A DNA stretch of 64,000 nucleotides from Enterobacter cloacae subsp. cloacae ATCC 13047. Lineage in GTDB: Bacteria; Pseudomonadota; Gammaproteobacteria; Enterobacterales; Enterobacteriaceae. Below the pieces are notes generated by a model. The model searched no databases. It saw only the letters and a list, made by a program, of their open reading frames with translations, and was not told the origin of the DNA. This document shows positions 22,193-31,661 of this stretch, piece by piece (within the stretch, counting starts at the first letter, position 1; each line of letters begins with the position of its first letter). Location of the stretch: positions 3,658,001 through 3,722,000 of the forward strand of contig NC_014121.1 in the NCBI RefSeq assembly GCF_000025565.1, given 5' to 3'. A program made the position numbers and the translations under genes.

Positions 22193-22807
22193 ATGTCTGA
22201 CCAGAGCAAATATTATGACTACTACATGGTTGAAGGTGATGATGTAAAAGCGCTCATCAAGTCATACGATACAATTCGAGACAAGCGTAATGCACTACTT
22301 CCGGAAGCGGTTAAAAAGGTAGGCGCTATAGCATGGACTACAACCAGTAACTGGGGTGGTGGTGGTGGACTCTTAGAGAACTTTGTTTGGGAAAAGGACT
22401 TCAAATTTCCTTGTCCAATGACGATTAAAAGAGAGGATTTTTTCGATGGGAAGCGCGTAGTAATTGCTCGCGGGAAAGGAAATACAAAGGAAGGCAGGGA
22501 ATTTAACAAAGCGCTTGATGCGGTGCGTCAAGAGGTTAACAAGGAATTGAAGTCTTTGCCTGAATGGTCAGATTTCATCATTAACCACTATGGAATTATG
22601 CGAACTGGCATAGGTGGACCATCAGGGAAAGGCTTTGGATTTGCCATGCTGTCAACTCATGGTGGTCGCTATCCAGGCCGAGATGATGCTCTTCTTTTCA
22701 GAATTCCGAACGATAAAAGCGATAACCATATCTCTGCAGTCATACCAGAAAACTTCAAAAAAATGACGTATGGGCAGTTTTACGACATCGTTAATACAGA
22801 CAAATAG
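22193..22807 (+). CDS. Phage protein, unknown (possibly DUF5420)
   Basis: 204 residues (MSDQSKYYDYYMVEGDDVKA...), after AAGGAGATGG. Soluble, mixed alpha/beta, with a glycine run (NWGGGGGLLENF). The 'YYMVEGDDVKALI' start recalls a family of unknown function seen in other prophages. A clear terminator follows. It may be a cargo gene. Confidence 0.62.
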   Translation: MSDQSKYYDYYMVEGDDVKALIKSYDTIRDKRNALLPEAVKKVGAIAWTTTSNWGGGGGLLENFVWEKDFKFPCPMTIKREDFFDGKRVVIARGKGNTKEGREFNKALDAVRQEVNKELKSLPEWSDFIINHYGIMRTGIGGPSGKGFGFAMLSTHGGRYPGRDDALLFRIPNDKSDNHISAVIPENFKKMTYGQFYDIVNTDK

Positions 22808-22829
22808 ACCGCCGCAATGGCGGTTTTTT
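22808..22829 (+). terminator. Hairpin terminator in the left operon
   Basis: ACCGCC-gcaat-GGCGGT followed by T6, directly after the preceding stop. Confidence 0.82.
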
Positions 22830-22842
22830 ATTGGAGATAGAT

Positions 22843-22995
22843 ATGACCAACGAATTTTTAGCATGGTTTGCGCAGCACATCGGAGAGCGCCCTTTCTTTA
22901 GCGAAGAGGAAAAAGAAGAGCTGAAAACTTACACATGGCTTGCGTGGAGGGATTCTCGACGCTCACTGGAAAAGGAAAATTTAGAAACCTACTGA
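22843..22995 (+). CDS. Small acidic phage protein
   Basis: 50 residues (MTNEFLAWFAQHIGERPFFS...EEEKEELKTYTWLAWRDSRR), after GGAGATAG. Helical and charged. No family recognised. Lies between a terminator and the excision region. Confidence 0.5.
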   Translation: MTNEFLAWFAQHIGERPFFSEEEKEELKTYTWLAWRDSRRSLEKENLETY

Positions 22996-23010
22996 TGCTA
23001 CGGAGTAACC

Positions 23011-23166
23011 ATGGAATCACACAGCCTCACACTCGATGAGGCCTGTGCATTTCTCAAGATATCAATTGGAGACAGCAATGAGCGATACACTCATGCCGAT
23101 CACCGATGTGTGCGCGGCAACCGGATACAAGAAGCCAACCATTTACGAATGGATGCGAGACGGTAA
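23011..23166 (+). pseudogene. Remnant of a helix-turn-helix gene, overlapping the AlpA-type gene
   Basis: The ORF begins MESHSLTLDEACAFLKIS, the start of a MerR/excisionase-like DNA-binding protein in other lambdoid prophages, where it continues into the rest of the turn and recognition helix. Here the sequence changes after Ser18 into residues that are simply the +1 frame of the downstream AlpA-type gene. A deletion fused the two. The 51-residue product is unlikely to be functional. Confidence 0.5.
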
Positions 23167-23275
23167 ATTCCCGCGCCCTGTTAAGATTGGAAGAAGCGTA
23201 AGATGGCCTTCCAGTGAAGTCGATGCATGGATAAAGGATAAAATCACTTCTTGTCCGCGATCAGGTCAGCAATAA
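23078..23275 (+). CDS. AlpA-family regulator, likely excisionase
   Basis: 65 residues from ATG 23078, after TTGGAGA. The MerR-like HTH is PITDVCAATGYKKPTIYEWM followed by FPRPVKIGRSVRWPSSEVDA, which is the AlpA/Phage_AlpA signature. Proteins of this type control int transcription and act as directionality factors for P4-type integrases. Its 3' end overlaps the convergent integrase gene by 32 bases. Confidence 0.82.
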   Translation: MSDTLMPITDVCAATGYKKPTIYEWMRDGKFPRPVKIGRSVRWPSSEVDAWIKDKITSCPRSGQQ

Positions 23276-24431
23276 CACCGCCCCACCATTCCATCATTTC
23301 CCTTCTCTCTTTCATATACTCCGCATGGTTATACGCGGCAGCGACTCTATTCTTTTGCTGATGCGCCAGTTGTGCCTCTATCACTTCTGGCCTGAAGCCT
23401 TGCTCATATAAAGCGGTGGATGCCGTGGCACGGAAGTCATGTCCGGTGATCTCACCGCTTGCAAATCCCTGATACTCGATAGCACGGTTAATAGTGGTTT
23501 TGGCAATAGGCTGTCCAGCCTTCGATGGGCTGGGGAAGAGATATTCTTTATCACCGGTCAGAGGTTTAAGTTCCTCAAGCAATGAGATAACATGCTCACA
23601 CAACGGAACGCGATGTTCGCGGCGTTTCTTCATCACCTCTTTCGGGATTATCCATTCAGCCTTTTCAAAGCTGATATCTTCCCACCTGGCAAACCTAAGC
23701 TCCTGTTGACGCACGAATGTCATAACCAGCATTTTTATGCAGATGACCATAACGGGGCTTTTATAATTACGTAGCGCAACGAATAGCTGACGCAACTCTC
23801 CTGTTGTCGCTGGCCTGGCGTGCGTTGTAGGCTTCTGCATCACTGCCCCCCGTAGCGCATAAGAAGGATCAACTTCCGCTCTCAGCGTAGCTACCGCATA
23901 GCAAAATACAGCCGAACATATCTGTCTCACCTTTCCGGCAGAATAGGCGTTACCAGCTTTCTCCAGTGAGAGCATTAAGGCGAGTATGTGCGCTGCCTTA
24001 ATGTCCTTAACTGGTATCTTTCCAATGGACGGCAGGATGTGCTTGTCAAGGAACCCGCGGTTAACTATCTGCGTCTTCTCTGCCCACGTCTGACACTTGC
24101 GCTCATACCATTCTTCAGCGATGGATTTGAAGGTGTTCTCAGCGTCACCCATCACCATCAGCTTCTCAGTATCTTTGACAATGGTCGGATTCTTTCCCTG
24201 CTTCACCTGCTCACGAGCCCACTCTCTTTCTCTTCGTGCATCAGCAAGGGAAACTCCAGGGTACTCTCCAATCGTGTAGCGACCGTCTTTTTTTGGTGTA
24301 ATCCAGAACCGGTATCGCCATATCTTTGCACCGGTAGGCCTGACATCAAGATAGAGACCCTGCCCATCCTGAAGCGAGTAAGGCCTCTCCTGAGGTTTTG
24401 CATTTCTGATTTTTGTGTCGGTTAATGGCAT
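23244..24431 (-). CDS. int: Tyrosine integrase, P4/Sf6 type
   Basis: 395 residues from Met at 24431 (MPLTDTKIRNAKPQERPYSL), the conserved start of this family; an upstream Met at 24485 adds 18 unlikely residues. N-terminal DUF4102 arm-binding domain, SAM-like core-binding domain (about 100-185), then the catalytic domain. Catalytic residues: Arg in FVRQQELRF, His-x-x-Arg in ITGHDFRATAST, His in EAQLAHQQKN, and Tyr in VAAAYNHAEY. The gene is intact. Its 5' end faces the right-hand attachment site. Confidence 0.94.
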   Translation of the reverse strand: MPLTDTKIRNAKPQERPYSLQDGQGLYLDVRPTGAKIWRYRFWITPKKDGRYTIGEYPGVSLADARREREWAREQVKQGKNPTIVKDTEKLMVMGDAENTFKSIAEEWYERKCQTWAEKTQIVNRGFLDKHILPSIGKIPVKDIKAAHILALMLSLEKAGNAYSAGKVRQICSAVFCYAVATLRAEVDPSYALRGAVMQKPTTHARPATTGELRQLFVALRNYKSPVMVICIKMLVMTFVRQQELRFARWEDISFEKAEWIIPKEVMKKRREHRVPLCEHVISLLEELKPLTGDKEYLFPSPSKAGQPIAKTTINRAIEYQGFASGEITGHDFRATASTALYEQGFRPEVIEAQLAHQQKNRVAAAYNHAEYMKERREMMEWWGGVIADLIADKK

Positions 24432-24500
24432 GGCAACAGGACAAGGTGAGAAATTTGTCCGGTAGGTTATCCGGTTTTTATCCATCTCTCAATGGACGTT

Positions 24501-24570
24501 GGCATAACTCGACATAAACGTGATGGGTAAAGCATGGGGTGGGAATGGTGACGGGCATAATGTGACATAA
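24501..24570. repeat. Direct repeats, probable integrase arm sites
   Basis: GGCATAA-n3-GACATAA occurs twice, at 24501-24517 and 24554-24570, with the two half-units one helical turn apart. They lie between the start of int and the bacterial sequence, where arm-type integrase or Xis sites of an attP arm are expected. No other copies were found nearby. Function is inferred from position. Confidence 0.55.
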
Positions 24571-24760
24571 CTACACATTATTCAGTGAGGATAAGCCAGT
24601 AAGAGACGCATATCACATCCTGTAAAGTTGGTGTCGCGTTGAAAGGGAAATGAAAGGTTATTGTTTTAACAATCACGCAACGGAACCGCTACAAGGTGGT
24701 TCACATAATCAGAAAAAAACCCGTACCCGTACCCCCGGATCGCCGGCGTGAGGATAAACG
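24571..24760. other. Prophage-chromosome junction (attachment end) and tct upstream region
   Basis: The att core must lie here, between the last arm-like repeat and tctC. No tRNA gene, tRNA end or recognisable core is visible, and the other end is outside the window, so it cannot be placed. ATTGTTTTAACAAT (24660-24673) is a palindrome that may be a regulator site for tctC. The GTGAGGATAAACG before tctC supplies its ribosome-binding site. Confidence 0.5.
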
Positions 24761-25741
24761 ATGAAAAAACAATTACTTTCAACGATTGCTGCAAGCGTAT
24801 TAATGTTGAGTGCCTCTGTTGTCCAGGCGCAGGACGCCCCGTCCCGCACCGAATGTATCGCTCCGGCCAAACCGGGCGGCGGTTTCGATCTCACCTGCAA
24901 GCTGATTCAGGTCAGCCTGCTGGAGACGAAGGCCATTGAAAAACCGATGCGCGTGACCTACATGCCAGGCGGCGTGGGCGCGGTGGCCTATAACGCAATT
25001 GTCGCGCAACGTCCGGCGGAAGCCGGCACGGTGGTGGCCTTCTCCGGCGGCTCGCTGCTTAACCTCTCCCAGGGCAAGTTTGGCCGCTACGGCGTGGATG
25101 ACGTGCGCTGGCTGGCCACCGTCGGTACCGACTACGGCATGATTGCCGTGCGTGCAGATTCCCCGTGGAAATCCCTGAAAGATTTGCTCACCGCCATGGA
25201 AAAAGACCCCAACAGCGTGGTGATTGGCGCAGGCGCCTCCATCGGCAGCCAGGACTGGATGAAAGCCGCCCTGCTGGCGCAGCAGGCGAAAGTGGATCCG
25301 CACAAAATGCGTTACGTGGCGTTTGAGGGCGGCGGTGAACCGGTGACGGCGCTGATGGGCAACCACGTGCAGGCAGTTTCCGGTGATCTCAGTGAAATGG
25401 TGCCTTACCTGAGCGGCGATAAAATCCGCGTGCTGGCGGTCTTCTCCGAAAACCGTCTGCCGGGACAGCTGGCAAATGTGCCGACTGCAAAAGAACAGGG
25501 TTATGACCTCGTCTGGCCGATTATCCGCGGCTTCTTTGTCGGGCCAAAAGTGACCGATGCCGAATACCAGTGGTGGGTCGACACCTTTAACAAATTGCAG
25601 CAGACAGACGAATTTAAAAAGCAACGCGATCTGCGCGGGCTGTTTGAGTTCAACCTGAACGGCAAGCAGCTGGACGAGTATGTCAAAAAACAGGTGAATG
25701 ACTACCGCGAGAAAGCAAAAGCGTTTGGCCTGGCCAAATAA
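24761..25741 (+). CDS. tctC: TctC, periplasmic tricarboxylate-binding protein
   Basis: 326 residues with a Sec signal peptide (MKKQLLSTIAASVLMLSASV; cleavage after VVQAQ or VQA). The mature protein has the TTT-family fold: PAKPGGGFDLTCKL ligand loop, TYMPGGVGAVAYN, and the conserved domain-closing Asp region near SGDLSEMVPYL. It binds citrate or related tricarboxylates for the TctAB membrane complex. First gene of tctCBA, 11 bases before tctB. Strong G+C and codon bias differ sharply from the adjacent prophage. Confidence 0.93.
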   Translation: MKKQLLSTIAASVLMLSASVVQAQDAPSRTECIAPAKPGGGFDLTCKLIQVSLLETKAIEKPMRVTYMPGGVGAVAYNAIVAQRPAEAGTVVAFSGGSLLNLSQGKFGRYGVDDVRWLATVGTDYGMIAVRADSPWKSLKDLLTAMEKDPNSVVIGAGASIGSQDWMKAALLAQQAKVDPHKMRYVAFEGGGEPVTALMGNHVQAVSGDLSEMVPYLSGDKIRVLAVFSENRLPGQLANVPTAKEQGYDLVWPIIRGFFVGPKVTDAEYQWWVDTFNKLQQTDEFKKQRDLRGLFEFNLNGKQLDEYVKKQVNDYREKAKAFGLAK

Positions 25742-25752
25742 CCGGAGGCGCT

Positions 25753-26184
25753 ATGAGCGATCGCATTTTTGCCGGGATCTGGTTGTTGCTCTGCATTGGC
25801 GGGATGTTCGTCGCCTGGCAGATCCACAGCGAATACAGCTATGAACCCGTGGGGCCCCGCCCCTTTCCAATGGGCATTGTCGGCCTGATGCTGCTTTGCT
25901 CGGTGGCCATGCTGTTACGCCACCCGGATACCGTAGAGTGGCCGCCTAAGCGCATTTTGCAGCGGCTGCTGGTGATGGTCATTGTGCTGCTGATGTATGC
26001 CTGGGGCTTTGAATGGCTCGGCTTCCCGGTGGCGACCGCCATCCTGACGATGGTGATCGGCACGCTGTTTAACGCCAGCCTGCCTGCGGCGGGGATCTCG
26101 GGCGTGGTGATGGGCATTTTCCTGTGGTACGCCTTTGACCGCCTGCTGGATGTGACGCTGCCGCTTGGCGCCTGGCTTAATTAA
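25753..26184 (+). CDS. tctB: TctB, small membrane subunit
   Basis: 143 residues with four predicted membrane segments (about 5-23, 38-56, 74-105 as two, 112-130). The loop SYEPVGPRPFPMGIVGLML is typical of TctB. It pairs with TctA. It lies between tctC and tctA with short gaps of 11 bases on each side. Confidence 0.92.
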   Translation: MSDRIFAGIWLLLCIGGMFVAWQIHSEYSYEPVGPRPFPMGIVGLMLLCSVAMLLRHPDTVEWPPKRILQRLLVMVIVLLMYAWGFEWLGFPVATAILTMVIGTLFNASLPAAGISGVVMGIFLWYAFDRLLDVTLPLGAWLN

Positions 26185-26195
26185 CGGAGCACGCT

Positions 26196-27707
26196 ATGGA
26201 TACCTGGATTTACCTCTCACAGGGGTTCGCTGTGGCGATGACCCCGGAAAACCTGGTGATCGCCCTGATCGGCTGCTTCGTCGGGACGATCGTCGGTCTG
26301 TTGCCTGGGCTTGGGCCCATCAACGGGGTCGCTATTTTGCTCCCGCTGGCGTTTGCCCTGCATCTGCCTGCGGAATCAGCGCTGATCCTGCTGGCGACGG
26401 TCTACATCGGCTGTGAATATGGCGGCCGAATCTCGTCAATACTGCTCAACGTGCCCGGGGATGCGGCGGCCATTATGACCGCGCTGGATGGTTACCCGAT
26501 GGCGCGGCAGGGGCGCGGCGGCGTGGCGCTGTCTATTTCCGCCGTCAGTTCGTTCTTTGGCTCGCTGATTGCCATTGGCGGCATCATTCTGTTTGCGCCT
26601 GCGCTGGCCCAGTGGTCGCTGGCGTTTGGCCCAGCAGAATATTTTGCCCTGATGGTCTTCGCCATTGCCTGTCTCGGCAGCATGATGGCACAAAACCCAC
26701 TGAAATCGTTTTTGTCTGCGCTGATTGGCTTAGGGTTAGCCACCGTCGGCGTGGATGCCAACACCGGGGTCTATCGCTTTACCTTCGACAGCGTTCACCT
26801 GTCCGACGGCGTGCAGTTTATCGTGGTCGTGATTGGTCTGTTCTCTGTCTCTGAGATCTTACTGATGCTGGAACATACCAGCAGCGGGCAGACGCTGGTG
26901 CGTAAAACCGGCCGGATGCTCTTTAACGCCAAAGAGGGGGTGCAGTGTATCGGTACCACGCTGCGTTCAGCGGTCATTGGCTTCTTTGTCGGCATTCTGC
27001 CGGGCGCCGGGGCGACCATCGCCAGCGCCATCACCTACATGACGGAGAAAAAACTCAGCGGCAACAGCGACAGCTTTGGTAAAGGTGATATTCGCGGCGT
27101 CGCCGCACCCGAGGCGGCTAACAATGCCTCGGCCTGTGGCTCGTTTATTCCCATGCTGACGCTCGGCGTGCCCGGCTCCGGTACCACGGCGGTGATGATG
27201 GGGGCGCTGACGCTCTATAACATCACGCCAGGACCGGCGATGTTCACCGAACAGCCGGATATCGTCTGGGGGCTGATTGCGGCACTGCTGATTGCCAACG
27301 TGATGTTGCTGGTCATGAACATCCCGCTGATTGGCCTGTTCACCCGTATGCTGACCATTCCGCTGTGGTTCCTGGTACCCGCAATCGCGGCCGTCTCGGC
27401 GGTAGGGGTGTATGCGGTGCACAGCACCACTTTCGACCTGATTCTGATGGTGGTGCTGGGGGTGTTCGGCTACATCTTGCGTAAAATGCACTTCCCGATG
27501 TCGCCGCTGATTCTGGGCTTTGTGCTGGGTGAGATGCTGGAACAGAACCTGCGCCGCGCCCTGTCCATCAGCAATGGCGATGTCGCCATTCTGTGGGACA
27601 GCAATGTGGCGAAGATCCTGCTGGTGCTGGCTATTGTGGTGGTGGTCGTGCCGCCGGTGCTGCGCCTGCTGCGTCGTCAGCGTAAGCCGCAGCCCGATGT
27701 CGGCTAA
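26196..27707 (+). CDS. tctA: TctA, large membrane subunit
   Basis: 503 residues with about 11-12 membrane segments. Family motifs are clear: [18 protein letters not shown] near the N-terminus, [17 protein letters not shown], and the repeated counterpart [16 protein letters not shown] with [20 protein letters not shown]. It is a secondary transporter driven by ion gradients. The stop codon directly touches the stop of menE on the other strand. The TctDE two-component regulator is not in the window. Confidence 0.95.
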   Translation: MDTWIYLSQGFAVAMTPENLVIALIGCFVGTIVGLLPGLGPINGVAILLPLAFALHLPAESALILLATVYIGCEYGGRISSILLNVPGDAAAIMTALDGYPMARQGRGGVALSISAVSSFFGSLIAIGGIILFAPALAQWSLAFGPAEYFALMVFAIACLGSMMAQNPLKSFLSALIGLGLATVGVDANTGVYRFTFDSVHLSDGVQFIVVVIGLFSVSEILLMLEHTSSGQTLVRKTGRMLFNAKEGVQCIGTTLRSAVIGFFVGILPGAGATIASAITYMTEKKLSGNSDSFGKGDIRGVAAPEAANNASACGSFIPMLTLGVPGSGTTAVMMGALTLYNITPGPAMFTEQPDIVWGLIAALLIANVMLLVMNIPLIGLFTRMLTIPLWFLVPAIAAVSAVGVYAVHSTTFDLILMVVLGVFGYILRKMHFPMSPLILGFVLGEMLEQNLRRALSISNGDVAILWDSNVAKILLVLAIVVVVVPPVLRLLRRQRKPQPDVG

Positions 27708-29069
27708 TTAACCAGACAGCTGGGCATTCACCCACTGTTTTAACGCCTGGCGGGAGATCTTAATCCCGCCATTTTTTAACTCTGCAGGCAGTACCAGCCA
27801 GTGGACGGGCTGTTCAAATCGTGCCAGTTTGCCCTGTACCCATTCCGGCAAGCAGGTAATATCCGTTCCCGGTTCACACTCCACCACCGCTACCGGACGC
27901 TGACCGAATTCGGCGTCATTCAGCGGAACAATGAAAACCTGGCTGATGTGCGGATGGGTCGCGATAATCCGCTCAAGGCTCTCCGGCTGAATGCCCTCGC
28001 CTCCGCTGAAAAAGAGGTTATCCATCCGACCGAGGATCGTCAGGCGACCGTCATGCAGTTCGCCGCGATCGCGGGTGGCAAACCAGCCCTCTGAATTCGT
28101 GAGCGGCAGCAACGCGCCGTCGCGCCAGTAGCCTGAGGCCATGCTTTGCGCCTTGATCCACACTTCACCGTTAACGACCTGAACCTCCCTGCCCGGCAAT
28201 GCGCTGCCCACGTCCGGCTCACCGTCAGCCTCTTTCGCGCAGACGGTAGAGGCAAACTCCGTCAGGCCATAGCCACAAAACGTAGAAATACCCTGCGCGC
28301 GCGCCTGTTGCGTCAACTCAACGGGGATGGCGGCCCCGCCCAGCAGTACCGCTTTCAGCGCGATCCGCTGGTGGGTATTGAGCAGACGCCAGAGCTGGGT
28401 TGGCACCAGCGAGGCATGCGTACACCCCTGCATGGCCTGCTCCAGCGGCTGCTTCTCGCGTACGGTTAAGCGCGCGCCAGCCTGCAGCCAGCGCCATAAA
28501 ATCCCCTGCCCGGAGACATGAAACAGCGGCAGCGAAAGCAGCCAGTCGTCATCGTCGCCATAGGGCATCAGCGCGAGGACGCCCTCAGCGCTGGCAAGAT
28601 GCGCCCCGCAGGTATGAACAGCCGCTTTCGGCAGCCCGGTGGAGCCGGAGGTGAGCGTCATTGAGGCCAGCCGCTCAGGCTGCCATGCCACGCGGTATTC
28701 GCCGGACGGAGCATGTACGCTAAGCGCGGCGAGCCCGTCATAGTGACCGTCCAGCACCAGCGCAAAACGCAGCGTCATCTGAGGAAGTAATACCTCCAAC
28801 AGGGGATGCGGGAGCTGGGGATTAACCGGAAGAATTCGCGCGCCGCACTGGAGCAGCGCCAGCCATGCCAGCAGGGTCTGCGGGTGATTATGGGCGAGCA
28901 ACAGCACGCCGTCACCCGCCTCCACGCCCTGCTGATGAAACCCTGCGGCCAGATTGTCGATGCGGGTGCAGAGCTGTTGCCAGCTCAGCACCTCGTCGTT
29001 GAGACGCAGAGCCGGTTTATCAGCACGCTGCTCGCGCCAGTGCCGCCACGGCCAGTCGCTAAAACTCAT
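27708..29069 (-). CDS. menE: MenE, o-succinylbenzoate-CoA ligase
   Basis: 453 residues, ANL superfamily. It activates o-succinylbenzoate with ATP and joins it to CoA in menaquinone synthesis. The P-loop [18 protein letters not shown], the A5 motif [12 protein letters not shown], the hinge Asp in [16 protein letters not shown] and the C-terminal Lys region ([15 protein letters not shown]) are present. Length agrees with E. coli (451). It overlaps menC by four bases and is last in the men operon. Confidence 0.95.
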   Translation of the reverse strand: MSFSDWPWRHWREQRADKPALRLNDEVLSWQQLCTRIDNLAAGFHQQGVEAGDGVLLLAHNHPQTLLAWLALLQCGARILPVNPQLPHPLLEVLLPQMTLRFALVLDGHYDGLAALSVHAPSGEYRVAWQPERLASMTLTSGSTGLPKAAVHTCGAHLASAEGVLALMPYGDDDDWLLSLPLFHVSGQGILWRWLQAGARLTVREKQPLEQAMQGCTHASLVPTQLWRLLNTHQRIALKAVLLGGAAIPVELTQQARAQGISTFCGYGLTEFASTVCAKEADGEPDVGSALPGREVQVVNGEVWIKAQSMASGYWRDGALLPLTNSEGWFATRDRGELHDGRLTILGRMDNLFFSGGEGIQPESLERIIATHPHISQVFIVPLNDAEFGQRPVAVVECEPGTDITCLPEWVQGKLARFEQPVHWLVLPAELKNGGIKISRQALKQWVNAQLSG

Positions 29070-30031
29070 TGCAACGGCTCCAGCGCCTCAACGCCCGCGC
29101 ACGGCAGCGCGCTCCCCGGCCACGGGCGAATGAGCTGGGTTTGCATCAGGTTTAACGTATCCAGCCCTGGGATGGTGTCGGGCGTTAACCAGGCGGCAAT
29201 GCGCGCCAGCTGCGTCAGCCCAAGGCTGGATTCGATGGAGGAGCTGATCACCGCCGTCAGCCCTGCCTCATGCGCTGCCGCCACCTGTTCGCGCACCTTC
29301 GCCAGACTGCCCGTTAGCGCCGGTTTTATGACCACGGCGCTGACGCCAGGCTCGGCGCTAAAGGCAAAGTCCGCCTCGCGCAGGCTTTCATCCCAGGCGA
29401 TGGCAATGCCGGTTTCTCGGGCAAAGGCGCGTGAATCCTCACGGGTTTTGCACGGCTCTTCCAGAAAAGCGATGCGGCTGCGGTACGCCGGGTTGACGTA
29501 CTTCGCGAACTGCTGCGCCTTAAGCGGCGTCCAGGCGCGGTTGGCATCCAGACGCAGGCGCAGATCGGGGATCGCCTCCAGCAAGAGGTTAGCGACCATG
29601 CCGTCGCGTACCGCTTCGTAAAGACCGACTTTGATTTTCGCCACTTTCTCGCCGGGCATTGCGCTGAGCAAGGCAAACAGCTCGTCCGGATCGCCCGTGC
29701 AGAGCGGCGCGGCACGGTAATCGGCCTCATCAGGGAGGCTGCCGTCGAGCTCCGCGAGCGCACAGCTGATGCCAAACGCGGCGGAAGGGAGATCGGGCAG
29801 CGGCGGATTCAGGCCTGTACGCCATTCCTCTACCCATGCCATCAGCGCAGCCTGCGCCTCCTCCAGCGACTCCAGGCTAAAGCCCGGCAGAGGCGAAATC
29901 TCGCCCCAGCCCTGCCCTTCGCCCTGCTGCAATTGCACGAAGAAGCCATCACGGGTTTTTAACCGCCGTTCACGCAGCACCACGCCCGCGTCCATCGGTA
30001 TCTGCCAGCGGTAAACCTGCGCGCGACGCAT
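29066..30031 (-). CDS. menC: MenC, o-succinylbenzoate synthase
   Basis: 321 residues, enolase superfamily. It dehydrates SHCHC to o-succinylbenzoate. The catalytic KxK-type lysine is in [10 protein letters not shown] and the second lysine in [12 protein letters not shown]. Metal ligands are in [16 protein letters not shown] and AWDESLRE. Length matches E. coli MenC (320). Overlaps menB by one base and menE by four. Confidence 0.95.
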   Translation of the reverse strand: MRRAQVYRWQIPMDAGVVLRERRLKTRDGFFVQLQQGEGQGWGEISPLPGFSLESLEEAQAALMAWVEEWRTGLNPPLPDLPSAAFGISCALAELDGSLPDEADYRAAPLCTGDPDELFALLSAMPGEKVAKIKVGLYEAVRDGMVANLLLEAIPDLRLRLDANRAWTPLKAQQFAKYVNPAYRSRIAFLEEPCKTREDSRAFARETGIAIAWDESLREADFAFSAEPGVSAVVIKPALTGSLAKVREQVAAAHEAGLTAVISSSIESSLGLTQLARIAAWLTPDTIPGLDTLNLMQTQLIRPWPGSALPCAGVEALEPLQ

Positions 30032-30888
30032 TACGGGTTCCGTTTGTATTTACTGAAGTCTGGCTGGCGTTTTTCGTTAAACGCATTGCGCCCTTCCTGA
30101 CCCTCTTCGGTCATGTAGAACAGCATGGTGGCGTTACCCGCCAGCTCCTGCAGACCCGCCTGACCGTCACAGTCAGCATTCAGGGCCGCTTTCAGGCAGC
30201 GCAGCGCCATTGGGCTGTTCTGCAGCATTTCGCGACACCAGCGAACGGTCTCTTTTTCGAGATCGGCAATCGGCACCACGGTGTTAACCAGGCCCATATC
30301 CAGCGCTTCCTGGGCGTTGTACTGACGGCACAGGAACCAGATTTCGCGGGCTTTTTTCTGACCGACAATGCGCGCCATGTAAGAAGCTCCCCAGCCGCCG
30401 TCAAAGGAGCCGACTTTCGGGCCCGTCTGACCGAAGATGGCGTTCTCTGCGGCAATGGTCAGATCGCACATCATGTGCAGCACGTGGCCGCCGCCGATGG
30501 AGTAGCCTGCCACCATGGCCACCACGGGTTTTGGGCAGGTACGGATTTGACGCTGGAAATCAAGCACGTTCAGGTGATGGGTACCCGCATCGTCCTGGTA
30601 TCCGCCGTAGTCACCGCGTACTTTCTGATCGCCACCGGAGCAGAACGCTTTTTCGCCTTCCCCGGTCAGGACGATAACGCCGATGTTGTCGTCATAGCGC
30701 GCATCCGCCAGGGCCTGAATCATCTCTTTTACGGTCAGGGGACGAAAGGCGTTACGCACCTGCGGACGATTAATGGTGATTTTGGCGATACCGTCAGCCG
30801 ATTTGTGGTAACGAATGTCGGTGTAACCTTCGGAGCAGTCTTGCCATTCAACCGGTGCATAGAGCATGTTTTCATCAGGATAGATCAT
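30031..30888 (-). CDS. menB: MenB, 1,4-dihydroxy-2-naphthoyl-CoA synthase
   Basis: 285 residues, crotonase fold, same length as E. coli MenB. It closes the second ring of the naphthoquinone. Oxyanion-hole and active-site elements [39 protein letters not shown] and [16 protein letters not shown] are present. Overlaps menH by four bases. Confidence 0.97.
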   Translation of the reverse strand: MIYPDENMLYAPVEWQDCSEGYTDIRYHKSADGIAKITINRPQVRNAFRPLTVKEMIQALADARYDDNIGVIVLTGEGEKAFCSGGDQKVRGDYGGYQDDAGTHHLNVLDFQRQIRTCPKPVVAMVAGYSIGGGHVLHMMCDLTIAAENAIFGQTGPKVGSFDGGWGASYMARIVGQKKAREIWFLCRQYNAQEALDMGLVNTVVPIADLEKETVRWCREMLQNSPMALRCLKAALNADCDGQAGLQELAGNATMLFYMTEEGQEGRNAFNEKRQPDFSKYKRNP

Positions 30889-31661
30889 AGAGTGTCCTTT
30901 ATTCGACGACGCAGTATCTGAGCCAGACTCGCGCTAACCGCCCCGGGATTTTCCCGGTGGGCGTTGTGTCCGGCGTTTGGAATGACATGGCGAACAGCGT
31001 TCAGTTCAGCGGCCAGGGCCGCGAACTTCTCGTCACGTTCGCCATAGAGATAATCAAAAGGGAAATGTCGCGCGCTGAGGGCGGCACGCAGGTCTGGTTG
31101 CACGGCGAGCGAGGTTGCCTCGAGCATCATCGCCAGGTTTGTGCCCGCGTTGCGACAGCGCAGGGCGATGAGCGCCCTGCGCTGGCTGTCCGTCAGGGAG
31201 GCAAAGACAGGCTGTTGATACCAGTCGGCAAAGACGTTTGAGAGGGGCTGCGTGCGAAAACGCTGCGCCCACAGATGGTCGGATGCTGCTCTTGCCTCTC
31301 GTGCTGCGACCCCCTTCAGGCCCGGATGCCCACCTTCCACGATGATGCCGCAAAGCCCCGCAGGATCCTGACAGGCATGAAACATCGCAATGCGGCCGCC
31401 AAGGGAGTACCCCACCAGCCAGTAGTTAAGTATGTTGTAACTAACAAGGGTTCGGGTAAGCACGTCACTCATTTCTTTGAACCCCGTGAAGGCCATACTG
31501 GCGGACCGGCCATGCCCCGGCAGGTCGAGATAAAGCCGGGGATAATCGCTGAGCGCCTCGCCGACCGTCTGCCACTCGCGGCAATCGCCAGAAAATCCAT
31601 GCAAAAAGACCAGCCAGGGGTAACCTGGCTTACCGGCCTGTTGCGCGCCTGCGAGGATCAC
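30885..31661 (-). CDS. menH: MenH, SHCHC synthase
   Basis: 258 residues, alpha/beta hydrolase. It eliminates pyruvate from SEPHCHC to give SHCHC. The nucleophile elbow is [11 protein letters not shown], the acid Asp is in LYGERDEKF, and the His is in [11 protein letters not shown]. The N-terminal [14 protein letters not shown] contains the oxyanion-hole region. Coupled by ATGA overlaps to menD and menB. Confidence 0.94.
   Translation of the reverse strand: MILAGAQQAGKPGYPWLVFLHGFSGDCREWQTVGEALSDYPRLYLDLPGHGRSASMAFTGFKEMSDVLTRTLVSYNILNYWLVGYSLGGRIAMFHACQDPAGLCGIIVEGGHPGLKGVAAREARAASDHLWAQRFRTQPLSNVFADWYQQPVFASLTDSQRRALIALRCRNAGTNLAMMLEATSLAVQPDLRAALSARHFPFDYLYGERDEKFAALAAELNAVRHVIPNAGHNAHRENPGAVSASLAQILRRRIKDTL

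Noticed and set aside
24700..24727. tRNA end as attachment site
   Set aside because: No T-arm, CCA end or tRNA stem is visible between int and tctC; the CCCGTACCCGTACCCCC run is only a short repeat.
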